Positions 10,848-21,536 of a stretch of 64,000 nt of DNA are shown piece after piece. The stretch is from Enoplolaimus lenunculus. Lineage: Eukaryota; Nematoda; Enoplea; Enoplida; Thoracostomopsidae. How positions within the stretch are numbered: the stretch's first letter is position 1; every line of letters begins with the position of its first letter. Both the position numbers and the translations under genes were made by a program. The DNA lies in the NCBI GenBank assembly GCA_030248215.1, contig JASANG010002520.1:248001-312000 (forward strand). Reading direction: 5' to 3'. The notes beneath the pieces were generated by a model. That model searched no databases and had not been told where the DNA came from. It was given only the letters and a program-made list of their open reading frames with translations.

Positions 10848-11630
10848 CGGCTGCGAAAGGCCCTAAAATGACAAATTCATGATAAATTTTAAAACAAAAC
10901 GATATATTTTAAATTTAACACACTGCTTTAGCAAATATATTATACAAATCAATTTGTACCGTCAAAATTGACTCAAATCAGACACCCACAAACTTTAGAC
11001 ACACAGTCATTTCATTTTCATGAGCGCATTCGGGTAAAAGTTTAGTATACACGCGAGGTCGCATTTTTCCGCATTAAGTTTTTATAACGCAGACCAAGCC
11101 AGTACCAAATAGCTAACTCTAACCAGCTGATAAGAGAATAAAAATATATTAACACTCAATCAACGGGTGGTAAGCGTAGGTTCAACCTTACAAATTCGTG
11201 AAAAAAATCAAAACAAATTTGATATTTTTGAAATTTTTGGGAAATAATTTGACCACCAGGCGGCATGATAATAGTTCGCAATCCACCAGAAACATAAGCT
11301 ATGCCCTCTTGAAATTAGATTCGTGCCATTATTAGACTGTGTTGACTTATGCCAGATAAAAATTATTAATTACTGTTGTATACGAGTTTTCAACTTTAAG
11401 CGTAATGTGACTAAAAATAGATAACAGAACCACTGTTGTAGTATGAAATTTAATTAAATTAAATCCTTTAGATCACTCCAAAACAAGCATACGCTCTAAA
11501 ATCAGTAGCAAAAGACATTTTTTCTACTTTGAACTGGGCTGTCAGCGGCAAATTCAAGCTTGACGGCAAAAAGCAATGGTATGTAATCATAGTTAATGGT
11601 TAACCAAGCGTTTACAAACGATGTGGGTTC
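10848..11630. other. Unassigned stretch
   Basis: AT-rich; no open frame above background and no repeat recognised. Confidence 0.4.
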
Positions 11631-11638
11631 AAGAATTT

Positions 11639-11784
11639 AGCCAATGTAAAGAACAGGGGAGGAACAGTATTATACGCATATTCCTAAGCCTAAACGTAAA
11701 GCCAAATAAAAATAGTTTAAAGCTGAAGCTTACTCTATTGCAGTCACACAGAAAAACGTTCCGCCCCTGATCTTTACATGGGCC
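11639..11784 (-). mobile_element. Family-1 MITE with perfect 8-bp duplication
   Basis: Ends AGCCAATGTAAAGAACAGGG and TGATCTTTACATGGGCC. AAGAATTT flanks both sides (11631-11638, 11785-11792). At 146 bp it is among the shortest copies and has almost no TTAGGC array. Confidence 0.95.
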
Positions 11785-11792
11785 AAGAATTT

Positions 11793-12798
11793 TAACAGGG
11801 ATTAATGTATTCTTCACTTGAGTCCAACGAAAAATCCAAAGTCATCACATGATCCATTCAGAAAAAATTGAGGGGATATAGTCACTCCGCCCCCCCCCTC
11901 TGGACTGGGTCTTTGAATTTTAAAGACATTCACTATAGGTTGTCGAGGCAATCTTGGAAGCGGGTGCGTGCAAACTTTAAAGGGCCAATTGCCATTTTTG
12001 AGGGAAGTTCAGGTTCCAGTGGGTTCCGCCGCGATCAAGCCAGAGACAAGATGTCGTACGTGCCTTAGGGTGTTCTAGTAGCGCCTAGTCTAACATCTTA
12101 GCTACTACGTTTTGGCTTGTTTCGCTAAAGAAACCGCGAAAACTACCTAGCTAAGTAAGCTGTGTAGTATTTCGCGAATATCAGCTGGTTTGAAACAGTC
12201 TTTCTTTTATATGCATGGCTAAGCTAATTGGTTAGTAGCAGCTGGGAGTTTTATGCAGAATAATAGAATTGACCTGGTTTTTGCGGTTACGTTTTTACTA
12301 CGCAGACTCGTTCCGAAAGGGGAACACTGAGGTACACACCCCATTTCGCGATCTGGGTCCATTTCTGTCGCTCTTAGACGCTGGTTTATTGAATCGCTGT
12401 TATTGATTTGCCAATTTTATCGTAAGAACCAATATCTTAGTTTCTGTGGTGCTGGTTTACCACAGATTTAAATTTTTCAGTAAAACTACAGAACAAAAGC
12501 GAAAAATATTTGTTCAACACTAAAAACCCACTGTAGCTGACAGGCGTAACTTAGATTTTGCTAGAGTTTATCAAATTAGTAGGTAAGTCATTCGTGTGAC
12601 GGTCGCATGTAAAGCAAACAAAAATGTGTGTTTTGTTTTCGAAAATCGAACAGTTTTGGCCAGACGCCTAAAAATAGCTAATTTTCGCATTTCGAATTGA
12701 AATTTGCGAAATTTTGCAGAAAAATGTTATTAACTTTCCCGTTCTGAAACAATGTGATGATTTTAGAATCTTTGGTATTTGTTTCTATTTTATGATTG
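11793..12798. other. Unassigned stretch
   Basis: A 66-codon frame at 11868-12068 has no gene features that I can support. Nothing else recognised. Confidence 0.35.
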
Positions 12799-12805
12799 AT
12801 ATTAC

Positions 12806-13110
12806 TAAGAGTGCATGATATATGCAATTCTTGGGGTTCCGCATGGTACAAAATGTACCACCGGGCGTTGCATTTTTGGCCGAACCTATTCTTGTTTAGA
12901 AGGGGGTTCGCTATCACATGAATACCTCTAAACTAATCTGTAAGAGGACCATGTTTGACGCCGCATACATAAACTGACATGGTTCGCACCGGTTGTACTC
13001 CCTTCTAAATGAAGGGGAGGGGCAAAAACGCAACGCGTGCCGGGAACATTTTTTCAACACAGAATGAGCCCAGTTGCACACTCTTGTTAAATAGCCAGTA
13101 TCCACTCTTG
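12806..13110 (-). mobile_element. Family-5 MITE with 7-bp duplication
   Basis: TAAGAGTGCATGATA at the left, TATCCACTCTTG at the right. ATATTAC flanks both ends (12799-12805, 13111-13117). It holds the family palindrome TGGTACAAAATGTACCA and ACGCAACGCGTGCCGGG. Confidence 0.93.
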
Positions 13111-13204
13111 ATATTACCAAGAGAGAATCATTATCGATGATATTATTTACGGCAATTCTTGGAGTTATCTTTAGGTTTAGGTTTAGAAATAGGCTAAAAC
13201 CTTA

Positions 13205-13545
13205 TTCACAAATGCAAGTTTTTGCTAAGTTCGTCAAAGAAACAACATTGAAGTTCTCGCAGCTGGTATGGACGCCGTTGCAAGTAGCTCGATCTTATTT
13301 CATCTGAATTTTTATTGGCTAATCAGAAAGCAGGTTGTAAAGCGCATTTGAATTTCAATCTTGTTTCGTTTATTTAAGAAGCTGGAATTGATTGAAATAC
13401 TAAATTTATATGATATTTCGCAGCTTATGGCGAAAGTGACTGGAATAGTTTTGCATCAACTGAGTTCAAAACAAAAATTGTAGGCTTTGAAGTCGATTTC
13501 AGTTAAAGAAATTTTGAGGCTCACAGCTGTAAATTATTTATAGTG
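13205..13545 (+). mobile_element. Family-6 element, long form, left part
   Basis: Begins TTATTCACAAATGCAAGTTT and shares a long interior with 62735-63400 and, inverted, with 36600-36840: TTTATTTAAGAAGCTGGAATT and a TATTTCGCAGYTTA..GACTGG..ATTTCAG block. The right end is replaced by the next copy. Confidence 0.65.
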
Positions 13546-13598
13546 AATATGCCCAAGAAATTTATTCATATGAACGGCCTTGCAAATCAGCTTACTTT

Positions 13599-13880
13599 AA
13601 AGCCCTATTCGCACGTGCAGGTTTTGCTGCGTAGAACTTGCATAGCTGCAACTTGCACTTGTAAAGTTTTGTCAAAAATCCCATTCGAAAAATTTGCAGC
13701 TGTAAGTAATTCATTAAAAATCATAGCTAAAAGCTTTGTTCACATGTGTGAATTACCATGTAAGTTCACTGAATTTATTGCAGCCGCTTTCTTATTGGCT
13801 GATGAAAAAATGGGAAATCTGCGCGCAATTTACTGCTGCAAAGTTCTCGCAACAAAAACTTGCACGTGTAAATAGGGCTA
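13599..13880. mobile_element. Family-6 MITE
   Basis: Inverted ends AGCCCTATTCGCACGTGCAG and CTTGCACGTGTAAATAGGGC. Frames of 110 and 76 codons inside are by-products. Confidence 0.9.
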
Positions 13881-14017
13881 AATGGTCACTGGTTGAATTT
13901 GACAGATATACACTATTTTTGATATTTATTGCAGTTGTCTGCCAATCATTATGTCAAGATTCTTAATAAAAAGCAAACGTTTTCGCAAACACGTGCAGCT
14001 GCAAAGTATTCCCGACG

Positions 14018-14100
14018 CCTGACGCATTTTAAAACTAAAGCGGTTTTTGTTTCAAATGGGAGGTATGGGGGTGGCTGCTCCGGCCCTGGTCGCAAATTAT
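14018..14100 (+). repeat. GACGCATTTTAAAAC repeat piece
   Basis: Matches the insert at 6880-6970 (CTGACGCATTTTAAAACTAA, CGGTTTTTGTTTCAAATGGG). Confidence 0.55.
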
Positions 14101-14104
14101 TTCA

Positions 14105-14672
14105 CCTTAAATAGCGACTAATTGTTTCAATACGGTAATATTCAAAGTTTCTCATTCTAAATTCGACAAAAATATTCAGGTTTAATCGTTTACTGAATCT
14201 CGAGTGTCCAATCCTGAGTCGACGCCAGAATTTTATTTCGGGAAGGTAAAAATTCAACTTAACCTATTTTTTGCAATCTAATAGGTTATTCGAAACCCTG
14301 TGCAAGTATGTTTTCATTCGTTTCTCCAAACTGATATCTGCCCTGATATGATATATCCCCTTGTTTTATTCGAATATGGCGTTTGTGGTTCCTATATTTA
14401 TGTTTTCGATATTGTCTTGGTTCATAATGCTTTAAACGGTATATTTAATTGAACGTTTTCAGGATATATTTCTTAACTGAATACTTTTTTTTGAAAATTT
14501 ATTCAAATATTCGATGGCTTGAACACTGAAATGCAATATGTAAATTTGATTTTGAGTTGCAACGAAGAAAGTGTCCCAACTCGTAATGAGTTCTGCCATC
14601 AGACAACATACGCTATTTGGATTGGTTAACAGAATCAAAACAGGAGCGGCAACGACACCTGTTTAGACAATA
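14105..14672. promoter_or_regulatory. Upstream region of the 511-residue gene
   Basis: No canonical TATA box or obvious repeat. AACAGG and CCTGTT (14639-14664) form a small palindrome just before the start codon. Position alone makes this the likely promoter and leader. Confidence 0.3.
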
Positions 14673-16208
14673 ATGTGCACTGTAGAATTGCTATTTTTTC
14701 TTACAGGAGTACTGCAATTGCAGTACGCGAACGCTCAGTATCATTATCACCCGGTGCCTGTAGCCCAGCCACCGCCGTTTAGGTCTCAGCGTAATTCTGA
14801 ACCAGGAGTGAAATCAAATGGCAGTCTCTCACCCAGACAAAGTTCATCAAATTTAAGTTTTCACGACGTTCCATGGGGTCACGCGCCAGCCCACCGACAG
14901 CATTTACAATTTTTCGACGCTGCCCATCTCGACGAACCGAGCAGGAGTGCGTCTTACCGCCCGGTTGAACTCCAACCTCACTCCGGTAATGTGCAATCAC
15001 GTCAACTCCGGCAAAGCTCCATTAGCCAATCAGATTTAGCGTCGAACGCTTGGCCGATTCATCACCAGGCGACAGCCAATCACATTGATTTGACGGCGAA
15101 CACTGGCAAACATGATCATCATCGTAGCTCGAGCAGCCAATCAAATCGCGGCACTGATTATCTGCGTTTGAACGACAGCCAATCGAAAGACGGTGTTAAA
15201 TACGATCGTTCACACGACAGTCAATCAGCGTATGACGATCAATCTTGGTCTACTCGCGACAGCCAATCAGATCACGCCGTCGAGTCGTGGCCAGACTACG
15301 ACAGCCAATCAGATCCGGCGACACGACGCCGTCTACGACAAGAACCAGTCCCGTGCGCTGAAACCGCTCGCGTTGAACTAATGAAATGTTTGATTGGTTT
15401 GCTAGACGATTGGACGTGGAATATGTACGAAATACGACAAAAATTAGCATCACTTAATTGTTCAATTCATTCCCGGATGTCCGCTTGTTTGGATAGTTCC
15501 GGTTGTAGCATTCAAGAAGCGGTTGACGTTTCGACAAGTTTAACTGAACTATTAATCTACAGTCGGGGCTCACAATCGTTTATGTACAGTTTTCTAGTGC
15601 TTGAGTATGCTTGCAGTGAACAAGGGCAAGCTGTACTTGCAGAACATTCTGACTGCTTACATCGATATCATGAAGGGTTACATATGTTAATCGAAATTGA
15701 CGACTTACAAGACAAAATCGTACAACAGCAATACACCCCACCTGCCGGAGACGGGGCCGAAGGCGAACCCGGAAGTGCGACCCCTGAACAGTTATGTACC
15801 CTACTTCAAGAGAGATCGACAGAAATGAAAGCTAACGCGATGGCAGAATGCAGTTCTGAAGCGGTGGGACAGCTTGTCTGCAAATCAATTATTAATCCGT
15901 TTGTGCGAATTAATGCGAGCACATTTGCAAGCTGTAAAGATACCCTATGCCCGGAACCGGAACCGGAAACTCCAGAAAAATCAGACACTGTGGGGTCAGC
16001 AGACGGTTCTGCCGGAGGCGTGAATGCCCCTCAAAATGACGTCACTAAAGGCGCTTGGTGTGTCAGAGCTCCGGTTCTGTTTGGAACGCCCAAATCTATA
16101 TTAGGAAATATTCTGCCGTATAAGATTTCCTGGATGGTGACTGTAACTGTATTAGCATTAATCTATACTGCCCATCAGTTTCACAGTGTATTGTATCAGG
16201 AACTTTAA
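14673..16208 (+). CDS. Secreted/type I membrane protein, 511 residues, cysteine-rich
   Basis: Intact single-exon gene and the longest believable open frame here. Residues 1-21 form a signal peptide with a likely ANA/Q cut. Residues 22-220 are low-complexity, rich in Ser, Gln, His and Asp. Within them DSQS recurs at 168, 182, 196 and 210, an exact 14-residue period. RRRLR at 218-222 is a possible furin site, just before a cysteine-rich region with Cys at 228, 239, 263, 272, 278, 314, 328, 375, 393, 403, 421, 426 and 463. A Pro/Glu/Gly linker lies near 427-455. Residues 486-500 and flanks are a hydrophobic helix followed by about 11 residues, so type I topology is likelier than a GPI anchor. 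N-glycosylation sequons occur at 49, 60, 167, 262 and 414. The cysteine spacing is not one I can name, and function is unknown. No AATAAA lies close after the stop; repeats start within 20 bases of it. Confidence 0.9.
   Translation: MCTVELLFFLTGVLQLQYANAQYHYHPVPVAQPPPFRSQRNSEPGVKSNGSLSPRQSSSNLSFHDVPWGHAPAHRQHLQFFDAAHLDEPSRSASYRPVELQPHSGNVQSRQLRQSSISQSDLASNAWPIHHQATANHIDLTANTGKHDHHRSSSSQSNRGTDYLRLNDSQSKDGVKYDRSHDSQSAYDDQSWSTRDSQSDHAVESWPDYDSQSDPATRRRLRQEPVPCAETARVELMKCLIGLLDDWTWNMYEIRQKLASLNCSIHSRMSACLDSSGCSIQEAVDVSTSLTELLIYSRGSQSFMYSFLVLEYACSEQGQAVLAEHSDCLHRYHEGLHMLIEIDDLQDKIVQQQYTPPAGDGAEGEPGSATPEQLCTLLQERSTEMKANAMAECSSEAVGQLVCKSIINPFVRINASTFASCKDTLCPEPEPETPEKSDTVGSADGSAGGVNAPQNDVTKGAWCVRAPVLFGTPKSILGNILPYKISWMVTVTVLALIYTAHQFHSVLYQEL
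15134..15316 (+). repeat. 42-bp coding minisatellite
   Basis: AGCCAATCA-type words recur at about 15134, 15176, 15218, 15260 and 15302, each 42 bases on. They give the 14-residue DSQS repeat of the 511-residue protein. Looser copies near 15023 and 15074 suggest an older, wider array. Confidence 0.85.
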
Positions 16209-16217
16209 ACGTCAGAC

Positions 16218-16262
16218 AGGGGAATTATTCTCGAAATGTGTGTAGCACCTTTCATCAGTTCG
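16218..16262 (+). repeat. GTGTGTAGCACC repeat (family 11), copy 1
   Basis: ATTCTCGAAATGTGTGTAGC followed by ACCTTTCATCAGTT. Similar 40-base words lie at 16655, 19812, 52266, 55445 and 61190. This one starts 10 bases after the stop codon of the 511-residue gene and so lies in its 3' UTR. Confidence 0.7.
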
Positions 16263-16271
16263 TAAATGCAC

Positions 16272-16409
16272 CGTTCACAATAATTTTTTTCAGCTGAGAC
16301 CACGAAAACCCGTTATATGGTACGATTAACTAGTGCCAATTTTATAATTGTTGCTCGTTAGTCGTACCATATGTCGCTTTCGGGGCTCAGCAAAAAAACA
16401 TCATGAACG
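16272..16409. mobile_element. Foldback MITE
   Basis: 138 bp. CGTTCACAATAATTTTTTTC at the left matches, inverted, AAAAAAACATCATGAACG at the right. The inner arms ATATGGTACGATTAAC/GTTAGTCGTACCATAT also pair. A relative lies at 28771-28845. Confidence 0.8.
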
Positions 16410-16484
16410 CCGCATAAATACTGACGGATCCAACGGAGGGATGTCCAGCCATGGACCTCTAAACAAGTATCAAAACCAAAATTT

Positions 16485-16545
16485 TATGCCAAGATTTAAT
16501 ACTAAAACGGTGTTTGGCTTCTAGATCGCTTAGCTCGCTAGTTTT
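16485..16545 (-). repeat. GCGAGC repeat piece
   Basis: On the minus strand it reads GCGAGCTAAGCG, AGAAGCCAAACACCGTTTTA, like 60650-60700. Confidence 0.5.
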
Positions 16546-16654
16546 CGTCCAATATGATATATTGAGTGGTTAGCCCCCCAAAACATATGGATCCGAACAT
16601 GTGCAACAGGAGCCGTTGATGACATTACAGCAAGAGTATATGGAGCTATTACAA

Positions 16655-16693
16655 GGGTAAATATTCTCAAATGTGTGTAGTACCTATAATCAG
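16655..16693 (+). repeat. GTGTGTAGCACC repeat, copy 2
   Basis: ATTCTCAAATGTGTGTAGTA followed by CCTATAATCAGTG, directly beside the next family-5 element. Confidence 0.65.
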
Positions 16694-16699
16694 TGATAT

Positions 16700-17010
16700 C
16701 AAGAGTGCATAATGCAAGAGTGCTCAGTTCTTGGGGTTTCGCGTGGTACAAAATGTACCACCGGGCGTTGCGTTTTTGGCGGACCCCTCTTGTTAAGAGG
16801 GGGGGTCGCGTCACATGCAATAACGCCTAAATTAAACTATAAACAATTTTTGTTGCCGGATACATAAAGTGACACGGTTCGCACTGGTTATAGACTCCCT
16901 CTAAACAAAGGAGGGTTGGGCAAAAACGCAACGCGTGCCGGGTCCATTGTTTTCTACACAGAACGTGCCCAGTTACATACTCTTGCTGAAGTATGCATTA
17001 TCCACTCTTG
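16700..17010 (-). mobile_element. Family-5 MITE with 7-bp duplication
   Basis: CAAGAGTGCATAATG to TTATCCACTCTTG, flanked by GTGATAT on both sides (16693-16699, 17011-17017). Contains TGGTACAAAATGTACCA and a G-run/C-run foldback. Confidence 0.95.
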
Positions 17011-17017
17011 GTGATAT

Positions 17018-17886
17018 GCAGTAAAATTGTCAAACCATGAATAGCGAAGTTCGAAATTTAGTAAATTTTCGTAGTTGACTTGTCCAAGTTATGCGCTAAT
17101 TTTGAGGTTCGCAAGTGTACGAGTACACCCTGATGCTAGGTTCCATACTGCAGGCGCTGGTTGCATTTCAGGGGCTTTTCAGATTTTAAGATGCGTTAAC
17201 TTATTTATGTCATAATTATTTGAGTTTCTGTATCGCTTGATATTATTTACACGTTCAGTTAAAAAATGTTGCTGGTTCTCAACCTTCAAACGGTTTGAAA
17301 AATAGTAAACGCAGCGTCGAGCTGAGAGCATTCATTTTTGCGTAAAATGTATCCAGTTGTATACTCTTGTCTCAAAGTCATCATGGAATTTGAGTAAAAT
17401 TATTTAATTTCTGTAAACTGTGGTAAAATTACAGTTTATTGATGTTTGCTGTTATTAATGTTCCGCTGTAATAGAATTATTGTTACAGTTTGTGATTTAG
17501 AATTATCAGTGCTGTGTTTAGTTTATATGTTTGTATTTTTTTTTAAACTTTTCTAATATTAACCTTAGTTTTATTAGCTTAGTTTTAAGGTATTTCTAAT
17601 TTTTCAATTGGTCCTAAATTCAGAGCAAACCTGAAACATTGTACAATCAAAATTTGACCTTCTTGATAAACATAGTTCAGCGAACAGTTTTTTGGACGTG
17701 GAATAATTTTGTAATTTTCTTCTTTACTCAAAATTTTAGTTTTCAATTTGGAAAACATTTTAGAGCTCAAAAGAATCGAATTGTTCAAAACTTCAAGTTC
17801 CGTTAATAATTGATGTCATGAATTTAGTTTATTATAATTTCTGAGCAACAAGTTTCAAAATCGAACCAGTTTTCGATATACACGTA
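17018..17886. other. Unassigned stretch
   Basis: AT-rich. A scrap at 17340-17395 (AAAATGTATCCAGTTGTA, ACTCTTG) resembles a family-5 end. The 67-codon minus frame at 17585-17788 is unsupported. Confidence 0.35.
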
Positions 17887-17894
17887 AAAAATAT

Positions 17895-18089
17895 GGCCCA
17901 TAAAGATCAGTGGCGGAACGTTTTTCTGTGGAGCTAGAAAAAAAGTAAGCTTAAGCTTTAGACTAATTTGTTTGCTTGGCTAAGGCTTTAGGCTTAAGAA
18001 TATGCTTATTATTACGCTTAGGCTTAGCCTTAGGCTTAGGCTTATGAATATGCTTTATCACTGTTCCGCCCTTGTTCTTTTCATTGGCT
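17895..18089 (+). mobile_element. Family-1 MITE with 8-bp duplication
   Basis: Flanks AAAAATAT / AAAAATAC (7 of 8). Starts GGCCCATAAAGATCAG, ends TTCATTGGCT, with two short TTAGGC runs joined by AATATGCTTATTATTACGC. Confidence 0.92.
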
Positions 18090-18202
18090 AAAAATACTAA
18101 CAGAAAAATTACGTGTGGCGCCGGCGTCCCAGCTTTAATATTTCATTAAATCTGTGTTATATCCAAATATGTTTTAGGCACTGTATTAGGATTATTTGTA
18201 CT

Positions 18203-18418
18203 GGCCCATGTATAGAGCAGGGCCGGATCGCTTTCCAGCGGGGCTGTAATAGAGTCAGTTTAAGCTTTATGCTAACTTTTTTGCTTAGGCTTAGGTTTTG
18301 GCCTAGGCTTAGTCTTAGAAATAGGCTCATCCTAACGCTTAGGCTTAGGCTTTAGGCTTAGGCTTAGTCTTAGGAATATGCTTATACTACTGTTGGGGCC
18401 CTGTTCTATACATTGGCC
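18203..18418 (+). mobile_element. Family-1 MITE (ATAGA-type ends)
   Basis: GGCCCATGTATAGAGCAGGG to CTATACATTGGCC; about eight TTAGGC-like units inside. No clear duplication is left. Confidence 0.9.
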
Positions 18419-18421
18419 CTA

Positions 18422-19305
18422 GTGTCACGACCCTCTTCTAAACATTGGCTAAATTTTCTAAGCTCAAATTTATGTACCATACAGAGTAGAAATGTTTAAA
18501 CTAAAGGTTATTTTGTAACCAACCTGAATTTTAATAGCGCACGGAATTGCAAAATATACTCAAATCTGATTTGAATGCACAAAATGTTATTCACAGCTGC
18601 GAAACAACGCACGTATGTACTGCGAATGGAAAACTGTTTGAAAATCTATCAACTGTCAATTAGCTGAATTATCTCCAAAGCCGGCGTTTGCCCAAAAATG
18701 GTTGTATTTTGAAACTTTTTTTTTCAAATATTTCAATTTGTCGTACTTTAAAATATTGGAAAACATTTAGGCAAATGAAAATTTCAAAATAAAAAATAAT
18801 AAATAATTTACATTCAGTATACAAAATTTGAACGGATGGTGGTATTTCAACGAAATGGTTACTGTTCGAGCTTGTTTAATTGAAGCCACACAGGCGCATT
18901 TGGCAAATTCCAATTGGAGTATAACCGAGAGAACCCGAAATTTCAATAATATTAAATATTTGAATCGCGTTAACCTGGCTTATATTGAATATTTGTTGAT
19001 TAGTTTGCCTAGAAATAGCTTTATTGTGTTTATATGTACGTTTAATGTCGGTGTTTATAAATGTGTTTTTTGTGATTAAATAAACTGCCTGTATTCGTTG
19101 TCAATTTTTCAAATTCGGCGAACATCAAAGAAACTTTAGCCTGTATGGCAGACTCAATTGAATTCAAAAAGGTCGAGCGCCAGATCTCCAAAAGGCTTTA
19201 AAATATCGGCCCATGTTACTTTTAATCGGATGTCGTTTTTCTCTGGGACTGCAATAGAGTATTTTCACAGACTGCCGATTAAGGGTGGCGTTTCACGTTA
19301 AAAGT
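18422..19305. other. Unassigned stretch with a short shared segment
   Basis: 18836-18890 (TTTCAACGAAATGGTTACTG, then TTCGAGC, TTAATTGAAGCC) resembles 40046-40100, so the 83-codon frame at 18828-19079 probably runs over a dispersed repeat. Confidence 0.4.
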
Positions 19306-19308
19306 TTT

Positions 19309-19541
19309 GGCCAATGTAAAGAACAGGGGCGGAACAGTATTATAAGCATACTCCTAAGCCTAAGCCAAAGCCTAAGCCTAAGCGTAAGAATGAGCATAAT
19401 CCTAAGCCTAAGCCTAAGCGTAAGAATGAGCATAATCCTAAGTCTAAGCCTAAGCCAAGCAAAAAAAAATAGTCTAAAGCTTTAAGCTTACTCTTTTAGC
19501 CTTACAAAAAAAACGTTCCGTCCCTGATCTTTACAAGGGCC
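19309..19541 (-). mobile_element. Family-1 MITE with 8-bp duplication
   Basis: GGCCAATGTAAAGAACAGGG to TTTACAAGGGCC, flanks AAAGTTTT / AAATGTTT. The interior has direct repeats of a block CCTAAGCGTAAGAATGAGCA plus hexamers. Confidence 0.92.
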
Positions 19542-19587
19542 AAATGTTTTTATTTACAAATTGATTATTGCGTTTTATGCGTCAATA

Positions 19588-19634
19588 CACGCGCACTGTG
19601 GTACGGTGCCGGATGTCATCAAAAGTATAGCGAC
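19588..19634 (+). mobile_element. Family-3 right-end piece
   Basis: GGTGCCGGATGTCATCAAAA, GTATAGCGACACCCT; no left end. Confidence 0.6.
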
Positions 19635-19811
19635 ACCCTGGTTGTTGCTTAAATTTAGACTTAGTTTCACACTTATCTTTTACGCTGGGACTTAGGCTTA
19701 AGAATATCCGTAGACAACGATCAAATTCTGTTTACTGTTTAAACCAGTCGCTGGATCGGTATAAATGATGTAGAACCAATCATAATTCGTTAAATGTAAA
19801 CCATATAACCA

Positions 19812-19862
19812 GGAACCGTATTCTCAGCTGTGTGCAGCACCTATCAGCAGTTAGAAATAGGT
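19812..19862 (+). repeat. GTGTGTAGCACC repeat, copy 3
   Basis: TATTCTCAGCTGTGTGCAGC then ACCTATCAGCAGTTAGAAAT. Confidence 0.6.
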
Positions 19863-20065
19863 TTTCAAACAAGCGAACTGCGACATAAACTGTTCTGGTG
19901 CAGTCTTTAATAATAATTGTAATACATCTTTGCTTATATAGTTACGAGCCGAGCTACAACCACCGTGCATTTTCAGTATATACTATAACAGACATATTAA
20001 AACCACGGTTAAATGTTGTGTTGAGTCTGTTACATTTGTCACTCGCACGTTGTCATTGGTACTCT

Positions 20066-20325
20066 GGCCCATGTAAAGATCAGGTGCGGAACATTTTTCC
20101 GTGGGACTATAATAGAGTAAGCTTTAGATGACTAATTTTTTCGCTTGGCTTAGGCTTAGGCTTTTAGGTTTAAGTTAGGAATATGCTCATTGTTACGCTT
20201 AGGCTTAGGCTTAGGTTTAAGCTTAGGAATATGCTCATTGTTACGCTTATGCTCATTATTACGCTTAGGCTTAGGCTTAGGAATAAGCTTATAATACTGT
20301 TCCGCCCCTGTTCTTGACATTGGCC
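20066..20325 (+). mobile_element. Family-1 MITE with 8-bp duplication
   Basis: Flanks GGTACTCT / GGTGCTCT (7 of 8). GGCCCATGTAAAGATCAGG to TTCTTGACATTGGCC, with three hexamer runs separated by AATATGCTCATTGTTACGC. Confidence 0.95.
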
Positions 20326-20526
20326 GGTGCTCTTAATCACAACAAATTGCCACATCGCTGGTTGCGTTTGAGAACCTGCAGTTACGTCAAAGATGCAGAA
20401 CTGTGACCAGGGTCCCCGTTGACGCAAAATTTTGGGCCGGTCAATCCAAGGTTCGTTCTGGTTCATTGGTGCAAACAGGGGCTGGTTCCGGAAGAAGTGT
20501 TTTGAATTGCCGACTATTCTTGAATT

Positions 20527-20699
20527 GGTCAACGTAAACAACAGGCGCGGAACAGTATTATAAGCATATTCGTAAGCCTAAACATAAGCATGCGCCTAAG
20601 CCTTTAGCGTTTAACCTAAACAAAAATTAGTCTAAAGCTTAAGCTTTCTCTGTTGTAGTCACAAAGAAAATCTTTCCGCCCCTGATCTTTACATGGGTC
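20527..20699 (-). mobile_element. Family-1 MITE
   Basis: GGTCAACGTAAACAACAGGC to GATCTTTACATGGGTC; few hexamers. Lies about 200 bases from the previous copy in the opposite orientation. Confidence 0.88.
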
Positions 20700-21100
20700 A
20701 TTACTTTTGTTGAAACATTTACCATTTTGACGGCTTATAGAATCTTTCATATTGTTCGGTTTACACTTACACCTTGCATTGACGCTATCAAATTTAAGTT
20801 TCTACCTTAGACTTGGGCTTACATATCGCATAAGGCTTAAAGCTTAGCAGTGGAAGCAGCCTTATGTTTATTTCGAGGCTCTGGTTACGTTCAAAACCCT
20901 CTTAGGCACACGCATTAAGCACAGTCTTCAGCATACACATAGATATCGCTGAAAATTAAGGCTTAGATTAAGACTTAGACCGGGTAATTGGGTTTAAGCG
21001 TAAAAGATGATTAGAATGGAACCTGATAACAACATGAAACTGGTTATAAACTGAAGTTCCATGCCTTTTTAGGTTAAATTACTGTTAAGATAATTTTCAT
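20700..21100. other. Unassigned stretch
   Basis: GCTTA-rich words may be decayed family-1 DNA. No gene recognised. Confidence 0.35.
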
Positions 21101-21109
21101 AGTTATTTA

Positions 21110-21295
21110 GGCCCATGTAAAGATAAGAGGCGGAACGTTTTTCTGTGGGACTGCAATAGAGTAAGCTTAAGCTTTAGACCAATTTTTTGCTTGGCTTAGG
21201 CATACGCTTAGGCATAGGAATATGCTCTTCTTATGCTTAGGCTTAGGTATAGGCGTAGGAGTATGCTTATAATACTGTTCCGCCAATGTTTGACC
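21110..21295 (+). mobile_element. Family-1 MITE with perfect 8-bp duplication
   Basis: GTTATTTA at 21102-21109 and 21296-21303. The left end is typical. The right end is changed (CCGCCAATGTTTGACC), showing that the duplication outlasts end erosion. Confidence 0.93.
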
Positions 21296-21536
21296 GTTAT
21301 TTACTCATATATAGCGAATTATAAAATGTATACAAGTCGTTTAAGGTATTCGACGGTAAATCAGTGTAAAAATGTATGTTCTACTAAAATATTTGGTATC
21401 CGTCAGAATAAACTGTGGTAATACGGTTTATGCGACATTCACAATAATTTTGTAGCCGGCGACGCAACATCTTTTATAGAACAGGGGTATCACGAGTTCA
21501 TTTTGAAAACTACAGATTTGTCTTATAGCTCAAGGC

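Noticed and set aside
18828-19079. 83-residue protein
   Set aside because: Part of it is shared with non-coding DNA at 40046-40100, so it is probably a dispersed repeat.
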